From Eleginops maclovinus (lineage: Eukaryota; Chordata; Actinopteri; Perciformes; Eleginopidae): a stretch of DNA of 64,000 bases. The stretch's first letter is position 1, and each line of letters starts with the position of its first letter. A program made the translations under genes and the position numbers. The DNA is taken from positions 20,436,247 through 20,500,246 of the forward strand of contig NC_086349.1 of the NCBI RefSeq assembly GCF_036324505.1, read 5' to 3'. Shown here in pieces: positions 43,801-58,345 of this stretch. The notes under the pieces are model-generated. The model saw nothing but the letters and a program-made list of their open reading frames with translations, was not told the origin of the DNA and did not search any database.

Positions 43801-45014
43801 CGTATCAATCTTCTTATCAAACTCTAAGCAAGAAAGAAATTAAGTGTATTTCCCAAATATCCCTTATCTAGTTTAGAACACTATGACATGGGTTTTGTTG
43901 CTTTACTTTACTTGGCCAGGTATAACCATTAACCACTTATGGTGGCTAAGTTAGCAAACGAAGAAACCGCTGCATCACACTACATTCAAGCATTTTCTTT
44001 TATCTTGTAATGGTCCCTTCATTTTGTCACAACAGACATTTTGACTTGTCATTGCAGGAACAACAGAGGTGTTATTATTATAAAAATATTACTAATGGCT
44101 CTGTTCTGTTCAAATGTCACATTTAGCTATGACAGTTTGCTAGCGAGCCGACATGCACATAACAGGACGCTGAAACTGAAGCAGCTTAACGGAAATCACC
44201 CATCATCAATTTCATTAATTAGACCTTTTATTTTCTTACTGTGACATGTCAAAATGTCTTTTGATAAAAAGACCTATGAGTGCTGCTCAGCTATTGTTAC
44301 GTGGGCTCACTTTAAGGCCAGATTTATAGTTTTTTCAACCAGTTGTGCTCATTTCTAAAGATGAAACAACCTTTTTTTATTATTAATTTGCTCGGCTTGT
44401 AAATTCTTAAGGGCGCTGTCACAACCCTGCAAGATGAGGTAGTATAGTATACTGGCAAAATGCTAACGAGGGAAGACGTCTGACAATAAGAGGAGGTTGG
44501 GTGAAATCAATATAAGAATGGAAAGTTGGTGGAAAAGTCTGGAACAAAAGCGATAAATGCTCATTTGAAGGTAAAAAGTGAAAAGAATGTGAAGCACTGT
44601 CATGCAAATACCTTAAAATCTAACTTAAACATCTTTTGTGTGAGAAAACAAACCTGTCACATCAATTATTTCACAACAACTCCTTCAAATCCACAAACAG
44701 CGCAACACAGCTTCAAATGATTCACTGAACACATATGAGCTCAGTTCATGCCCCCATGTACTGTATCTGTTACTATGTCTTGAGAAGCTGTTTACAGATG
44801 ACCATGCAACATGTTCGATCTCTGCTTTATGCTGCCCTGATGTCTCTGTGGCTTCTCCTATCTTCAACCAGATTAAGCCTTTATTCCCCTCATCACAAAC
44901 CTCAGCCAGGCACAGATAAGACACTTCCCTCTGTTTGATCCTGCAGTCTGGAAAAACTGCAACAAACAAAGTCCAACAAAACCAATCCGAGACGAGAGAG
45001 TGCAGCAGCTCCGC

Positions 45015-48348
<3,334 letters not shown>

Positions 48349-48976
48349 CTGAGAGACAAGAGAGAGATTATTTTCATTAGCTCGGCCAAATGTTTCTTAG
48401 CCAGGCTTTTCCACTGGGTGTCAGTATTTGACTCTATTTCTGATATGTGTGTGAACATGCGTGTGTAGGAGAGAGATAGTGTAAGAGGAATAGAGGATGT
48501 GTGACAGGAGTGAGAGAAGGAGAGTGTGACCAAAAAAAAGAAGAGGGAAAGAGGAGGTCTTCCTGTGAGGTTTGTGAGTTACACAATGTACCCTGTGAGG
48601 TGATGGAGACTGTCAGCCCGGTGATTTAACAATCCCTCGCATGCTCTTTATGGCACTTTAAAATGGACCTTGATGTTACCATGGAGACTTCGCATCCCAA
48701 TCGGGAAGAATGTAGCCTTAATTTTTAAGGAAAGCCAGGACGTGAATGTTATATTGAAAGCTGTGTGAGGTATCAGCAAAAGCAGGACATGTTTGAACAG
48801 CATTTAAAACATGATGCTGAGTGACTGTAAATAGACCGATGCATGCACTGCTTTCTTTAGTGATGAGTAAATCTTGCATTAAAAGCGTTTACTGTCGTGT
48901 GAGTCACATAACCAATGCAGGGAGAATAAGGGAGAGAGTGGGAGAGCAGGGAGCTCCAGAGAGCAGGGACGTAAAG

Positions 48977-49012
48977 CGAGAGAGACAGAAAGAGAGAGAG
49001 AGAGAGGGAGAG
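48977..49012. repeat. (GA)n-rich microsatellite
   Basis: Interrupted GA dinucleotides within a longer purine-rich tract. Confidence 0.85.
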
Positions 49013-51599
49013 AAAAATGGAGAGTTTAGTTGCCATCGCTTGAAGCAGGCTATTGTTCAGCGTCATGGCACAGAATGACATATCTATGATTAGAAAAAAC
49101 AAACCAACCAAGTAATTGTTGAGAAAGAGTTTGGTCCTGCCAGGGGAAATTTCAACATTTCGGCCATTTATCATGTAAAGTCAGCGAGAGACTGCTAGTT
49201 GTAAAAGCAACACATCAATCGTAAGAGGAGGGGAGAAAAAACATTCAGTGCCATCAAGAAGGGCAAACAAAATGCACGGCAAGCTGGAAGCAATATGTGT
49301 TCACACATTTAGACTCATTCCGACAGACCTGTAGGTGTTTGTCAGTCTTTCGTTGAGAGGAAATGCTTGTCTCATGTGAACAAGAGTTGTAAGGCTGTAC
49401 CCTGAGGAACCAGTATACTAAACCCCCTTCTCCTTTGTAACAGAGTCAGGGAGCAGGGGGGTTGTGTCTGACCATTTCTCTAGCTTTCCCATCAACAATC
49501 ACACTTTCACACCCACTTCACACTGTGATTAGCCAGCTGTGTGGCTGTGACAAAGCCTTGGCACTGCTCTCTCAAGATCTCCTTTTTTCATTTGTAAAGG
49601 AAACCATTTCTGTTATTTTCCTGTGAACAAGGGAGCACAACACTATGAATTCCCTCCAGGAGAGATTGTCTGAAAATGTTAATGTCACCAACTTTTTTAC
49701 AGAAAATCACATCTTCTATCTCTTATGATGTTCGGCTCATCACCCTGTCTGAGAGATTTGTTGAACAGAAAGGAACTACATGGAAAACAGCTTGTGGTGC
49801 TCAAAGGACACAAATAAAAATATCTCAATATTTGTCAAGATACATTATGGTTGAGTTTTTCAAATGTATGTTTTTGGGTACTTTGAGCAACTCAGTCCAC
49901 GTCCCATCTATTTTTATTATATCTTAAGGCAGACATTTCCACATTCAATATCTCCAACTCGCATCACAACTAATTTAGATAAATCCATTGGAGTAAAATC
50001 TGGTGTTTGAGTGTTGGACAAATTCAGATGATGGCCTGATTCCGCTACAACATGCCAGCCAGGAGTCATTAGGAGTTATCCTCTGAGGACAACAGATGTC
50101 GGCGCAAAATGCCACGGCAATCCATTTCAGTCATTGAGATGTTTCAGTCTTGGCCAAAGCAGTGCCTCTGCTGTCATAGAAGCAGACCAGTATTTTTTCT
50201 TATCTTCTCTCTTCCACCAGCTGCAGATGGCCCGCACGGCTCATTCATTCACTTATTGATCTGCGAACCCGTTAAACATCTGTAAGAACTAACCAGCAGA
50301 GAGGCTCCGTCTTCACCCACAAATGAAAGCATAAATGTGTCAGATCATACGGTGGCTGCACTCACTTTACTTCATAAATAAATCCATCATGACATACATG
50401 TAAAACCCATGTGTGTGACGGGAGCATGATGTTCACCGGCATCTTGATCGATACACAGAAGTGAGGCCATGTCAGGTGGCACTTGTTCTCTGCCTCTGGT
50501 TCAAGAGTGGATGTGACAGAGGTGGTAAGAATGAAAACACAAGACAAACTTCACTTAGCATACTGGGGCTGCTTGTTCTGCGTGTTATGAGGAATTAATA
50601 AATGATTGTCCATGTATGAAGAAGCTTTTGTGCGGCAGGCATTATATGGAACATGAGAAAAAAACACGAGTTACAACAAAGAGAAAATCTGACTTCTGTT
50701 ATTTACTTGTTAATGGTGACATTTGTACGCTTTAAAAATCTCTTACTAATAATAAATGTGTTTTAAAAAATCTATCCTTTATTTCAACAGGATTTAGTAG
50801 TTTACACACAGGCTTTAATCTTCAAAAGGTCTGCAATCAATAAAGTTGTCACTCATACACAATTTCCCATGTATTGAAAAGCACTCACCAAAGCTCTGCA
50901 GAATTTAATCATATGCACATAATTATACATATGTGTTTTAAGAGCCAAATCAGATTTTAAAAGAACCTCTTAATCAAAAAATCCATGCACTTCCCCATCC
51001 ATTTGGTGACGTCTGCAATCTCTGAGGTGGTAAAGGATGCCTCAGCAGGTTAAATCCAATCCATTAGAGCTCTGTTGTTTTATGGGAATGTTTTTCAAGA
51101 CTTTAAAGCTGTCTCCGTTAAGTGCCAACACTTTCACTGTTATTATGCTGTACGCTTAAACAGCTATCACCGGGAAAATGTGATTTAAATGCAACAGCTA
51201 GCAGACAGCAGCCCAAGGTGAGCGGCACTAAAAACGTCCCCTTTTATTGCACCCCGCTGTGCAGTTTGTCTAATTTAAGACCCGTAATCTGACAAGGATT
51301 TCAGGTGACCCGGAAAAACTGTACTGTGGGCCTTCAGACATTAATTAACTTTATGAAAATAAATAGAGATATTCATTTTAGTAACGCAAATAGTCTAGGG
51401 CAATGTCAGGAGACATGTGGGACTGTACTAAGAAAAGAGAAACATCACCAGGCTAACAAAAGATATTTTTGAATATCGTTAACAAGTTTTAAGACAATCC
51501 AGAAGTATTTCACTTTTTGCTTTAAAATGTCAGTCTAATGATGCTACTACAAGTCAAGGGGGATCACCAAAGTAAGGGTGACATATGGCATAGTGACAC

Positions 51600-54259
51600 A
51601 GCACCTGGGAACCACTAACATTTGTACAAATTCATAGCAATCCAGCCGACACAATACCAAAGTGTAGGGCGGATTATCGACAGGACAGAGACTTCTCGGC
51701 CAGAGGCCGCATTTATTGTGGCCGGGGATTTTAACAGAGCCAACATGAAGAAAGTCCTGCCGAAATACTATCAGCACGTCAGCTGCCCCACGCGCGGTGG
51801 AAATACACTGGACCATGTTTACACTCCTTTCCGGCATGGATATAAAGCCCTCCCCCGCCCCCCCTTCGGCAAGTCAGACCACATATCTCTTCTTCTGCTC
51901 CCCGTTTACCGGCAGAGACTGAAGAGGGACCGACCTGTGACAAGGACAGTGCAGCGTTGGTCCGAGCAGTCTGACTCTGCTCTCCGCCACTGCTTTGGCA
52001 TCACGGAGTGGAGTGTGTTTGAGGAGGACGATATAAACACACACACTGACGCGGTCATTTGCTACATCGGCAAATGCATCGATGACGTCGTGCCGCGGAT
52101 TACTGTACGGACATTCCCAAATGAGAAGCCCTGGATAAACGGCGAGGTCCGAGCTAAACTTAAAGCACGGGCCATCGCGCACAGCGGCGGTGATTTGGAT
52201 GAGTACAGGAATTCCAGGTATGCACTCCGGAGAGCTATTAGCAGTGCGAAAAGACAATACAGGGACAAGGTGGAGTCGAACTACAAGGGCTCCAACGCCA
52301 GAAATATGTGGTCTGGACTAAAAACAATAACAGACTACAAAAGGACAACGAGTGGTGCTGAGGAAGTGTCTGCATCTCTCCCAGATGAACTGAACACATT
52401 TTATGCACGCTTTGAGAAGCCCCCGGCTGTGGAGGCACCAAAGGCCCAGGATCCCTGCTCACTGGTTTTAACCAGTGCAGATGTGTGTAGATCTCTGAAA
52501 AGGATCAACGCACACAGGGCTCCGGGACCTGATGGCATCCCTGGCCGTGCTCTCAAGGTGTGTGCAGTTCAGCTGGCAGATGTGTTCACAGACATTTTCA
52601 ATAGGTCACTGCTCCAGTCTGTAGTCCCCACATGCTTTAAAGAGTCCATCATTGTCCCTGTCCCCAAAAAGACAAAACCCATCTGCCTCAATGACTACCG
52701 CCCAGTTGCACTCACCTCCATCATCATGAAGTGCTTTGAGCGGTTAGTCAAAACTTTTATCACCTCCTCCCTCCCTGACTCACTGGACCCCCTGCAGTTT
52801 GCCTACAGAGCAAACAGGTCCACGGATGATGCCATCTCCCTCACCCTCCACACTGCCCTCTCCCACCTGGACCAGAGGAACACTTATGTGAGAATGCTGT
52901 TCATTGACTACAGTTCAGCATTCAACACCATTGTGCCCTCCAAGCTCATCATTAAGCTCAGGGACCTTGGGCTCAACAGCGCCCTCTGTGACTGGATCAT
53001 GAGCTTCCTGACGGGCAGATCCCAGGCAGTGCGGATGGGGAACATCACATCCTCCACCTTGACCCTCAACACCGGAGCCCCTCAGGGTTGTGTGCTCAGC
53101 CCTCTCCTCTACTCCCTGTTCACGCACGACTGCGTGGCCACACACAGCTCCAACACCATCATCAAGTTTGCTGACGACACGACCGTCATCGGCCTGATCA
53201 CAGACGGCGACGAGACGGCGTACAGAGAGGAGGTCAGAGCCCTGACATCTTGGTGCCAGGACAACAACCTCCATCTCAACGTCAGCAAAACAAAGGAGCT
53301 GATTGTGGACTACAGGAAGAGGCAGAGAGAGGCACACACACCCATCACCATCGACGGGAATCCTGTGGAGAGAGTCAGCAGCTTCAGGTTCCTCGGGGTA
53401 AACATCAGTGAGGACCTGACATGGACACATCACACCAGGGTCATATCCAAGACGGCTCGACAGCGGCTCTTCTTCCTCCGCAGGCTGCGGAAGTTCAACA
53501 TGGACTCCAGGATACTCTGCAACTTCTACAGGTGCACCATCGAGAGTATCCTGACTGGCTGCATCACCGCCTGGTATGGCAGTTGCACCGCCCTCAACCG
53601 TAAGACTCTACAGAGGGTGGTGAAAACTGCTCAGCACATCACCAGGACGGAGCTGCCATCCATGGAGGACCTCTACACCCAGCGGTGTAGGAAGAAGGCC
53701 GGTAGGATATTAAAGGACCCCCATCACCCCAGCAACAATCTGTTCTGTCTGCTGCCGTCTGGCAGACGGTACCGCAGCATCCGGACCAAGACCACCAGAC
53801 TCAGAGACAGTTTTATACCACAGGCTATAAGACTACTGAACTCCTGAGCTGTGTGAATGTCTACTCACATCTTTTTATAGTACACACATACATATATATA
53901 TATATATTATACACATCTGCCATACATATCTGTTTATAGTACACATATCTATATATTATACATATCTGCCATATATATCTGCTATACATAATATATGCAT
54001 CTGTCCATACCTCCTCATTCAACAGTGTAAAGTGTTTAAATACTTTCAATGTATTCCACATATGTATATATTTCACATCCTCAAATCTTTATTGCTGTTA
54101 CTGTAAATATTCTTCTCTCTTTTTGCACTATTTTATTTATGTTATTTGCACCATGTATGTTGAGTTGTTGGAGGAGCACGCGACATAAGATTTTCATTGC
54201 CAACATATACGCTGTATCTGCTGTGCATATGACAAATAAAGCCTTGAACTTGAACTTGG
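51600..54259 (+). mobile_element. L2/Maui-like LINE, 5'-truncated
   Basis: Homology begins around 51600-51670 inside the endonuclease domain and runs through the reverse transcriptase to a 3' UTR ending GCCTTGAACTTGAACTTGG, a tandem tail typical of L2-type LINEs. The 5' UTR, any ORF1 and the N-terminal half of the endonuclease are missing, so it cannot be autonomous. Short TATATCTGCCATA-type repeats lie in its 3' UTR (53880-54000). It lies antisense inside the asic1 intron. Confidence 0.85.
51622..53847 (+). CDS. LINE ORF2-type protein: partial endonuclease plus reverse transcriptase
   Basis: 741 codons open to TGA. Order: C-terminal part of an AP-like endonuclease (VAGDFNRANMKK, GKSDHISLL) in the first 100 residues; a linker; reverse transcriptase from about residue 290 with APGPDGIPG, NDYRPVALTSI, LFIDYSSAFN, GAPQGCVLSPLLY and the catalytic KFADDTTVIG; then a C-terminal region ending SFIPQAIRLLNS. 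The Met at 51622 is probably not a true start, because the element is 5'-truncated. No stops or frameshifts over 2.2 kb suggest a recent insertion. Confidence 0.93.
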   Translation: MYKFIAIQPTQYQSVGRIIDRTETSRPEAAFIVAGDFNRANMKKVLPKYYQHVSCPTRGGNTLDHVYTPFRHGYKALPRPPFGKSDHISLLLLPVYRQRLKRDRPVTRTVQRWSEQSDSALRHCFGITEWSVFEEDDINTHTDAVICYIGKCIDDVVPRITVRTFPNEKPWINGEVRAKLKARAIAHSGGDLDEYRNSRYALRRAISSAKRQYRDKVESNYKGSNARNMWSGLKTITDYKRTTSGAEEVSASLPDELNTFYARFEKPPAVEAPKAQDPCSLVLTSADVCRSLKRINAHRAPGPDGIPGRALKVCAVQLADVFTDIFNRSLLQSVVPTCFKESIIVPVPKKTKPICLNDYRPVALTSIIMKCFERLVKTFITSSLPDSLDPLQFAYRANRSTDDAISLTLHTALSHLDQRNTYVRMLFIDYSSAFNTIVPSKLIIKLRDLGLNSALCDWIMSFLTGRSQAVRMGNITSSTLTLNTGAPQGCVLSPLLYSLFTHDCVATHSSNTIIKFADDTTVIGLITDGDETAYREEVRALTSWCQDNNLHLNVSKTKELIVDYRKRQREAHTPITIDGNPVERVSSFRFLGVNISEDLTWTHHTRVISKTARQRLFFLRRLRKFNMDSRILCNFYRCTIESILTGCITAWYGSCTALNRKTLQRVVKTAQHITRTELPSMEDLYTQRCRKKAGRILKDPHHPSNNLFCLLPSGRRYRSIRTKTTRLRDSFIPQAIRLLNS

Positions 54260-54503
54260 ATGATTATTCAGACAGGCTGCTGTGTGTGTTTACAGCCCAA
54301 TGAAAGCTACAATTCAACAAAGCTATGGTGGACTCAGCGGGACTGAGTTATTTAAGATTACAGTTTTTGTAATGGATGATCTTGGAGTCAAATCACCAAC
54401 GTTCGCAACCAAAGGATAAAAAGATTCAAGGAATAAAAGCATCAGAGCCAAACCAACCCCTCCTCTGTTTATTTCTGATTGAATTGCTGACTCACCACGC
54501 TAA

Positions 54504-54571
54504 TGATCAGTGTTACTCAAAGAGAAACACATTGGAGGAAGTGAGGATAAAGCCAGAAGTCCAGTGGAGCC

Positions 54572-54667
<96 letters not shown>
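54504..54667. repeat. 70-base module plus (TG)n, copy 2
   Basis: 54504-54573 is nearly identical to 46646-46715 (two substitutions), same orientation, and is followed by (TG)n from 54574 to 54667. It begins about 245 bases after the 3' end of the large LINE. Confidence 0.9.
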
Positions 54668-54669
<2 letters not shown>

Positions 54670-55069
54670 ATAATGATGCCCTGAGTCACTGGTTGTCAAA
54701 ATAAAGGATTCAAGACGAAAGGGAAACAAGAATAGGTAGAGGCAAACCACCCGGCTCGGTGGGAGAACGGATAACTAGAATCTTTAATACAGAAACTTTC
54801 TCTTAATGAGCGAAGGAAGAGCAAAGGTCTACTGCAGGGACAAAACACAACAGGGATAAAAAGCTGCCAGATATATCTGCCATCATGCCTTCAAAATGGA
54901 CAGAAAATGGAAAACAAGCGACTACTTTGCATTTATGTTTACATGTTTTTGCATTTTTGGCTTTCTTGTGGTCAGTCCATCGCTTTCTAAACAGATATTC
55001 TTGGTTCCCAGAGGATAAAGCTCAGTGGCGTCTGTGACCTCCATCCTTTCTCTGGGCAGAGTTTTACAT

Positions 55070-55165
55070 TTTAGCTTTATATTGAAATTTCTCAACAACT
55101 ATTAGATGGATTGCTCTGACCTTTGGAACATACATTCACGCTCCCCTCAGGATGGATATAATGAC
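55070..55165. repeat. Fragment of an abundant fish interspersed repeat
   Basis: TTTCTCAACAACTATTAGATGG, shortened here to CAACAACTATTAGATGG, then GGAACATACATTCACG and CCCCTCAGGATGGAT follow the order of a repeat I know to be frequent in percomorph genomes. Class unknown; similarity from memory. Confidence 0.4.
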
Positions 55166-58100
55166 ACTGTGTATTCTTTTATTTTAACGTCTATTTATTG
55201 AGACATCTAAGCAAAATCCTCCAAGTCAACCTCATTGTAGATACAGGAAATTATGGTGGTTAGGTACCTCCTCTGGCGAACATGAATCTCTGTAAAAAAA
55301 AACATGGCACGTCCCTCTGAATAACTGAAGTCAACTTTAACCGCTTGGACTACACTGTTGGTTATTAGTTTCAGGAGCGAGCTGTATCTTGGCTTTGTCT
55401 ACAAAAACTATTTGTCCCTTGATTATGTAACCAGTATTCTGCAGAACTGTAAAGAGGCTGAACCATTGTTTCTTTTGGAGGTCAAAGCTAGAATAACGAT
55501 TGGGAATTGATCATGCAAATCGAGGCCGTCTTGTCCAGAGCATTGACTGCTGGACGACACCTCGGAGTGGGTCAGGCTGCAGGGCAGGGCCGTCTTATGA
55601 TCACCTAATCGCTTCGGACGGTCGCTCCTCCTGAAGTTATTGACAACAGAGGAGAAAACAGGGACATGAGCTGTTTGCTAAACCTTTCCAGTGCTTCAGG
55701 GGTCAGAAATCTTTCGGAATTCAATATTTCCAGAAAAACTATCATCAGTCTGTATCTGATTTAACCTGCTGCTTTAAGATGAAATGTTATTAAAACCTCC
55801 TCTTTTGTTTGAGGGGATATTTTACCTGTCATATTTTGGATTTTAACCACCAGCGCCCACACATTGGAAATACTTCTTTCCCTCCTACATCTCCTCCCTC
55901 CTTTCCTCCCGGGCCTGCATCGCTCTTCCCTCCCTTGTGTCTCCTGGACTATGATGTTCTTTCCCCCTGTGGACTCCTCTCCATCTCCTGCCGCACTTCC
56001 CCACCCGCCCCTGCTTCATTTGATGAATATTTCACAGGCCAGTGGAGACAGTCCTCCTCCTCGCTCATCCTATTCTCAGACACTGTCCGGGCTCTCAGTA
56101 CCTATCACCTTCAGAGACGATAGCATCATAACGCCAGGTTAGGGGCACCTCAGGAGACCGCAGGAGAGCGGGGAGCATATCATATGAGGAAGATTAGAAG
56201 TGTGTATCCACTTCAGTCTTATATACCTCTATAAAAAAAAATGACTGTACTGACCTGCACTATCCCCACAAGATAGCAACAGCGGATCTGGGTTAAATCA
56301 GGCAGGTGTTAAAATAAAAGACTGTAAAATACCTTTTCCTCCAAGAGTTTTTAAACAATTTACCAACAAAGTTAATAGTTACAACTTAAGCCTAGTTAAA
56401 CCAGTCAGTAATTATTCTCTTCAATCCATTTTTAGGTAATTTTTACAAGCAAACCCTCCAGTTCCAGCCACTAAAATGTTCTATGATAGACAATTCACCA
56501 TACACGTATTTACTATTTAGACTGATTGGGAATTTCAAACCCCAAATGATTAATTAATAAATCCATTAAAAGTTATAGCAGATTAATCAGCGAACTATAA
56601 TTAGCTCCTTGGTTTAATATCATCAAGATGGATGTGGTGCACTTGGATCCAAATCAGCAGGGAATTATAAAAGACCTTTCCTGAGGAAAACAGAGAAAAT
56701 TGACAACATAAAAGCAGACGAAGAGGAGGCAGCGGAGCCTGAAGGGCAACAATCTGTCCCTGAGGAAAACTAATTGTTGTTTTAATGCAATTCCTGGTCT
56801 CTACAGCGGATGGACTTGCAGTGACATCACACACTGTGAGGAAATAACACCCTGAGGGGAGTTTCTATGTCACTCCTCCTGCTATTTACCAAAATGAAAA
56901 AAGAGAACACTCTAAAAAATAACTACTGAAAAATGACACTTTCATATTCCTGTAGTGCAGGAGCCTCTTGGTGAATAATGGAAATGGTCTTGTGAATTTG
57001 GATGGGGGATATAAATGTCTTAGAATTGTCAGTTCACATTCATTCAGAGCTGTTCAATTTTCTATAGAGGCTCTTGAAAGTTAGAAGCCCCCCCCCCAAG
57101 TGACAGTAGTAGAGGAGCGTGAGATGGTAAATGGCTGCATTGGAGGGGCAGAGACATTCATTATCAGCCCGTTATGTGATGTGGTTTTACAGTACAAATT
57201 TAATGATGTAATTATATAAAATTAAATAGCTTAGTTTAAAAGAGCTTGCAAATTGTGACATGTAATATTAATGTCAGCATCCTCGCCCCCTCCTCTTCCT
57301 CTCTCTGTCCCTTGTGCTAAACCTTGATGTGCCGCAGATCCATATGGGATGTTAAAACCTCCTCTGCATGTCTCAATCACCACCGTCGCCAAGAAATCTG
57401 CCTGCTTGTGGCATGAAAAAAACCCACACTCTGCAGGCAGGCAGATAGAGAGGCCATCAGAGCAGCGGCTACGGTAGCTGCCCTGTAACTCCAGCGTTCA
57501 CCGCCTTCATGCCCGGCACGGCTGAGTAAACATCGAGGGATCAACTGCCTGGGGGACCATCAGAGGGACAGAGGCTCTACTACAGCTGAGGGCACTTTAA
57601 GTAGCAGACAGCAGGGTTAACTCGGATTAAACCTCATGTGTCTACTAATGTGTCAGTAGTGGTGTACAATACAAACTAAATAAACAGATTGATATACAGT
57701 AGGAAAATAGGGGCTTGGATTGCAGAAGCACAAATGAAGAATGAATATGGGAAATGATAAACAAGGATCTGAACCTGATAAGGATGGACCTTTAAATTGT
57801 GATATTGTGAGCATACAGTCTCTAAGAAAGTCCCATTTTAAGGTGGCTGATATTCTGCCTTCAGGTCCTGCCGGGTGCTGCTCCCAACCTAATGTCAGGA
57901 TGTTCTCACTGGCAGTGCTGATGAAAATATGATGACAAATCTTGGTTGATTTATTTTTCATGATGAGACGGGGAATACTGTACATTCAGACAAAAAGTCA
58001 TAAAAATAGGTTTGGCTGAAGAAATGATCGATAAAGTCTTATTTATAACCTGAATGCATCTGCAATCACACACCTTAAATGGACTGTATTTATAGTGCTT

Positions 58101-58169
58101 TAGCCAGTGTTTATGACTCCTAAAAGTGCTTTTTTTGCCCCCATTCACACGTCATTCATACAGAGCAAG

Positions 58170-58345
58170 GTGCCACCTGCTCATCGAAGCTGACACTCAC
58201 ACACACTCACGCCGTTAGCCATGCCATCGGAAGCAATTAGGGGTTAAGCATTTTGCCCAGGGATATATCGACATGTTGACTGCAGGGGCTGGGATCCAAC
58301 CCACAACCTTCAGATTGGAAGCACCACCAGCACTACCTCACAGTC
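58170..58345. repeat. Interspersed repeat with tRNA-like box sequence
   Basis: GGGGTTAAGCATTTTGCCCA, then GACATGTTGACTGCAGGGGC, then GGGATCCAACCCACAACCTT form a module seen repeatedly in fish genomes. The GGATCnAACCC part resembles a tRNA-type B box (GGTTCGAATCC) only loosely. Family not assigned. Confidence 0.4.

Larger units (their letters stand above)
40847..45014. other. Region between gpd1 promoter and asic1 3' end
   Basis: No supported coding exon. It should include the asic1 3' UTR: minus-strand poly(A) words (TTTATT on +) occur at 44880-44885, near 44371 and near 42409, and the one used is unclear. Also present are two DNA-transposon-like repeats and a CA microsatellite at about 43045-43080. 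The ORF at 41704-42000 matches nothing I know. Confidence 0.5.

Noticed and set aside
51874..53433. Minus-strand ORFs of 127 and 172 codons opposite the LINE
   Set aside because: They are reverse-frame shadows of the reverse transcriptase ORF.
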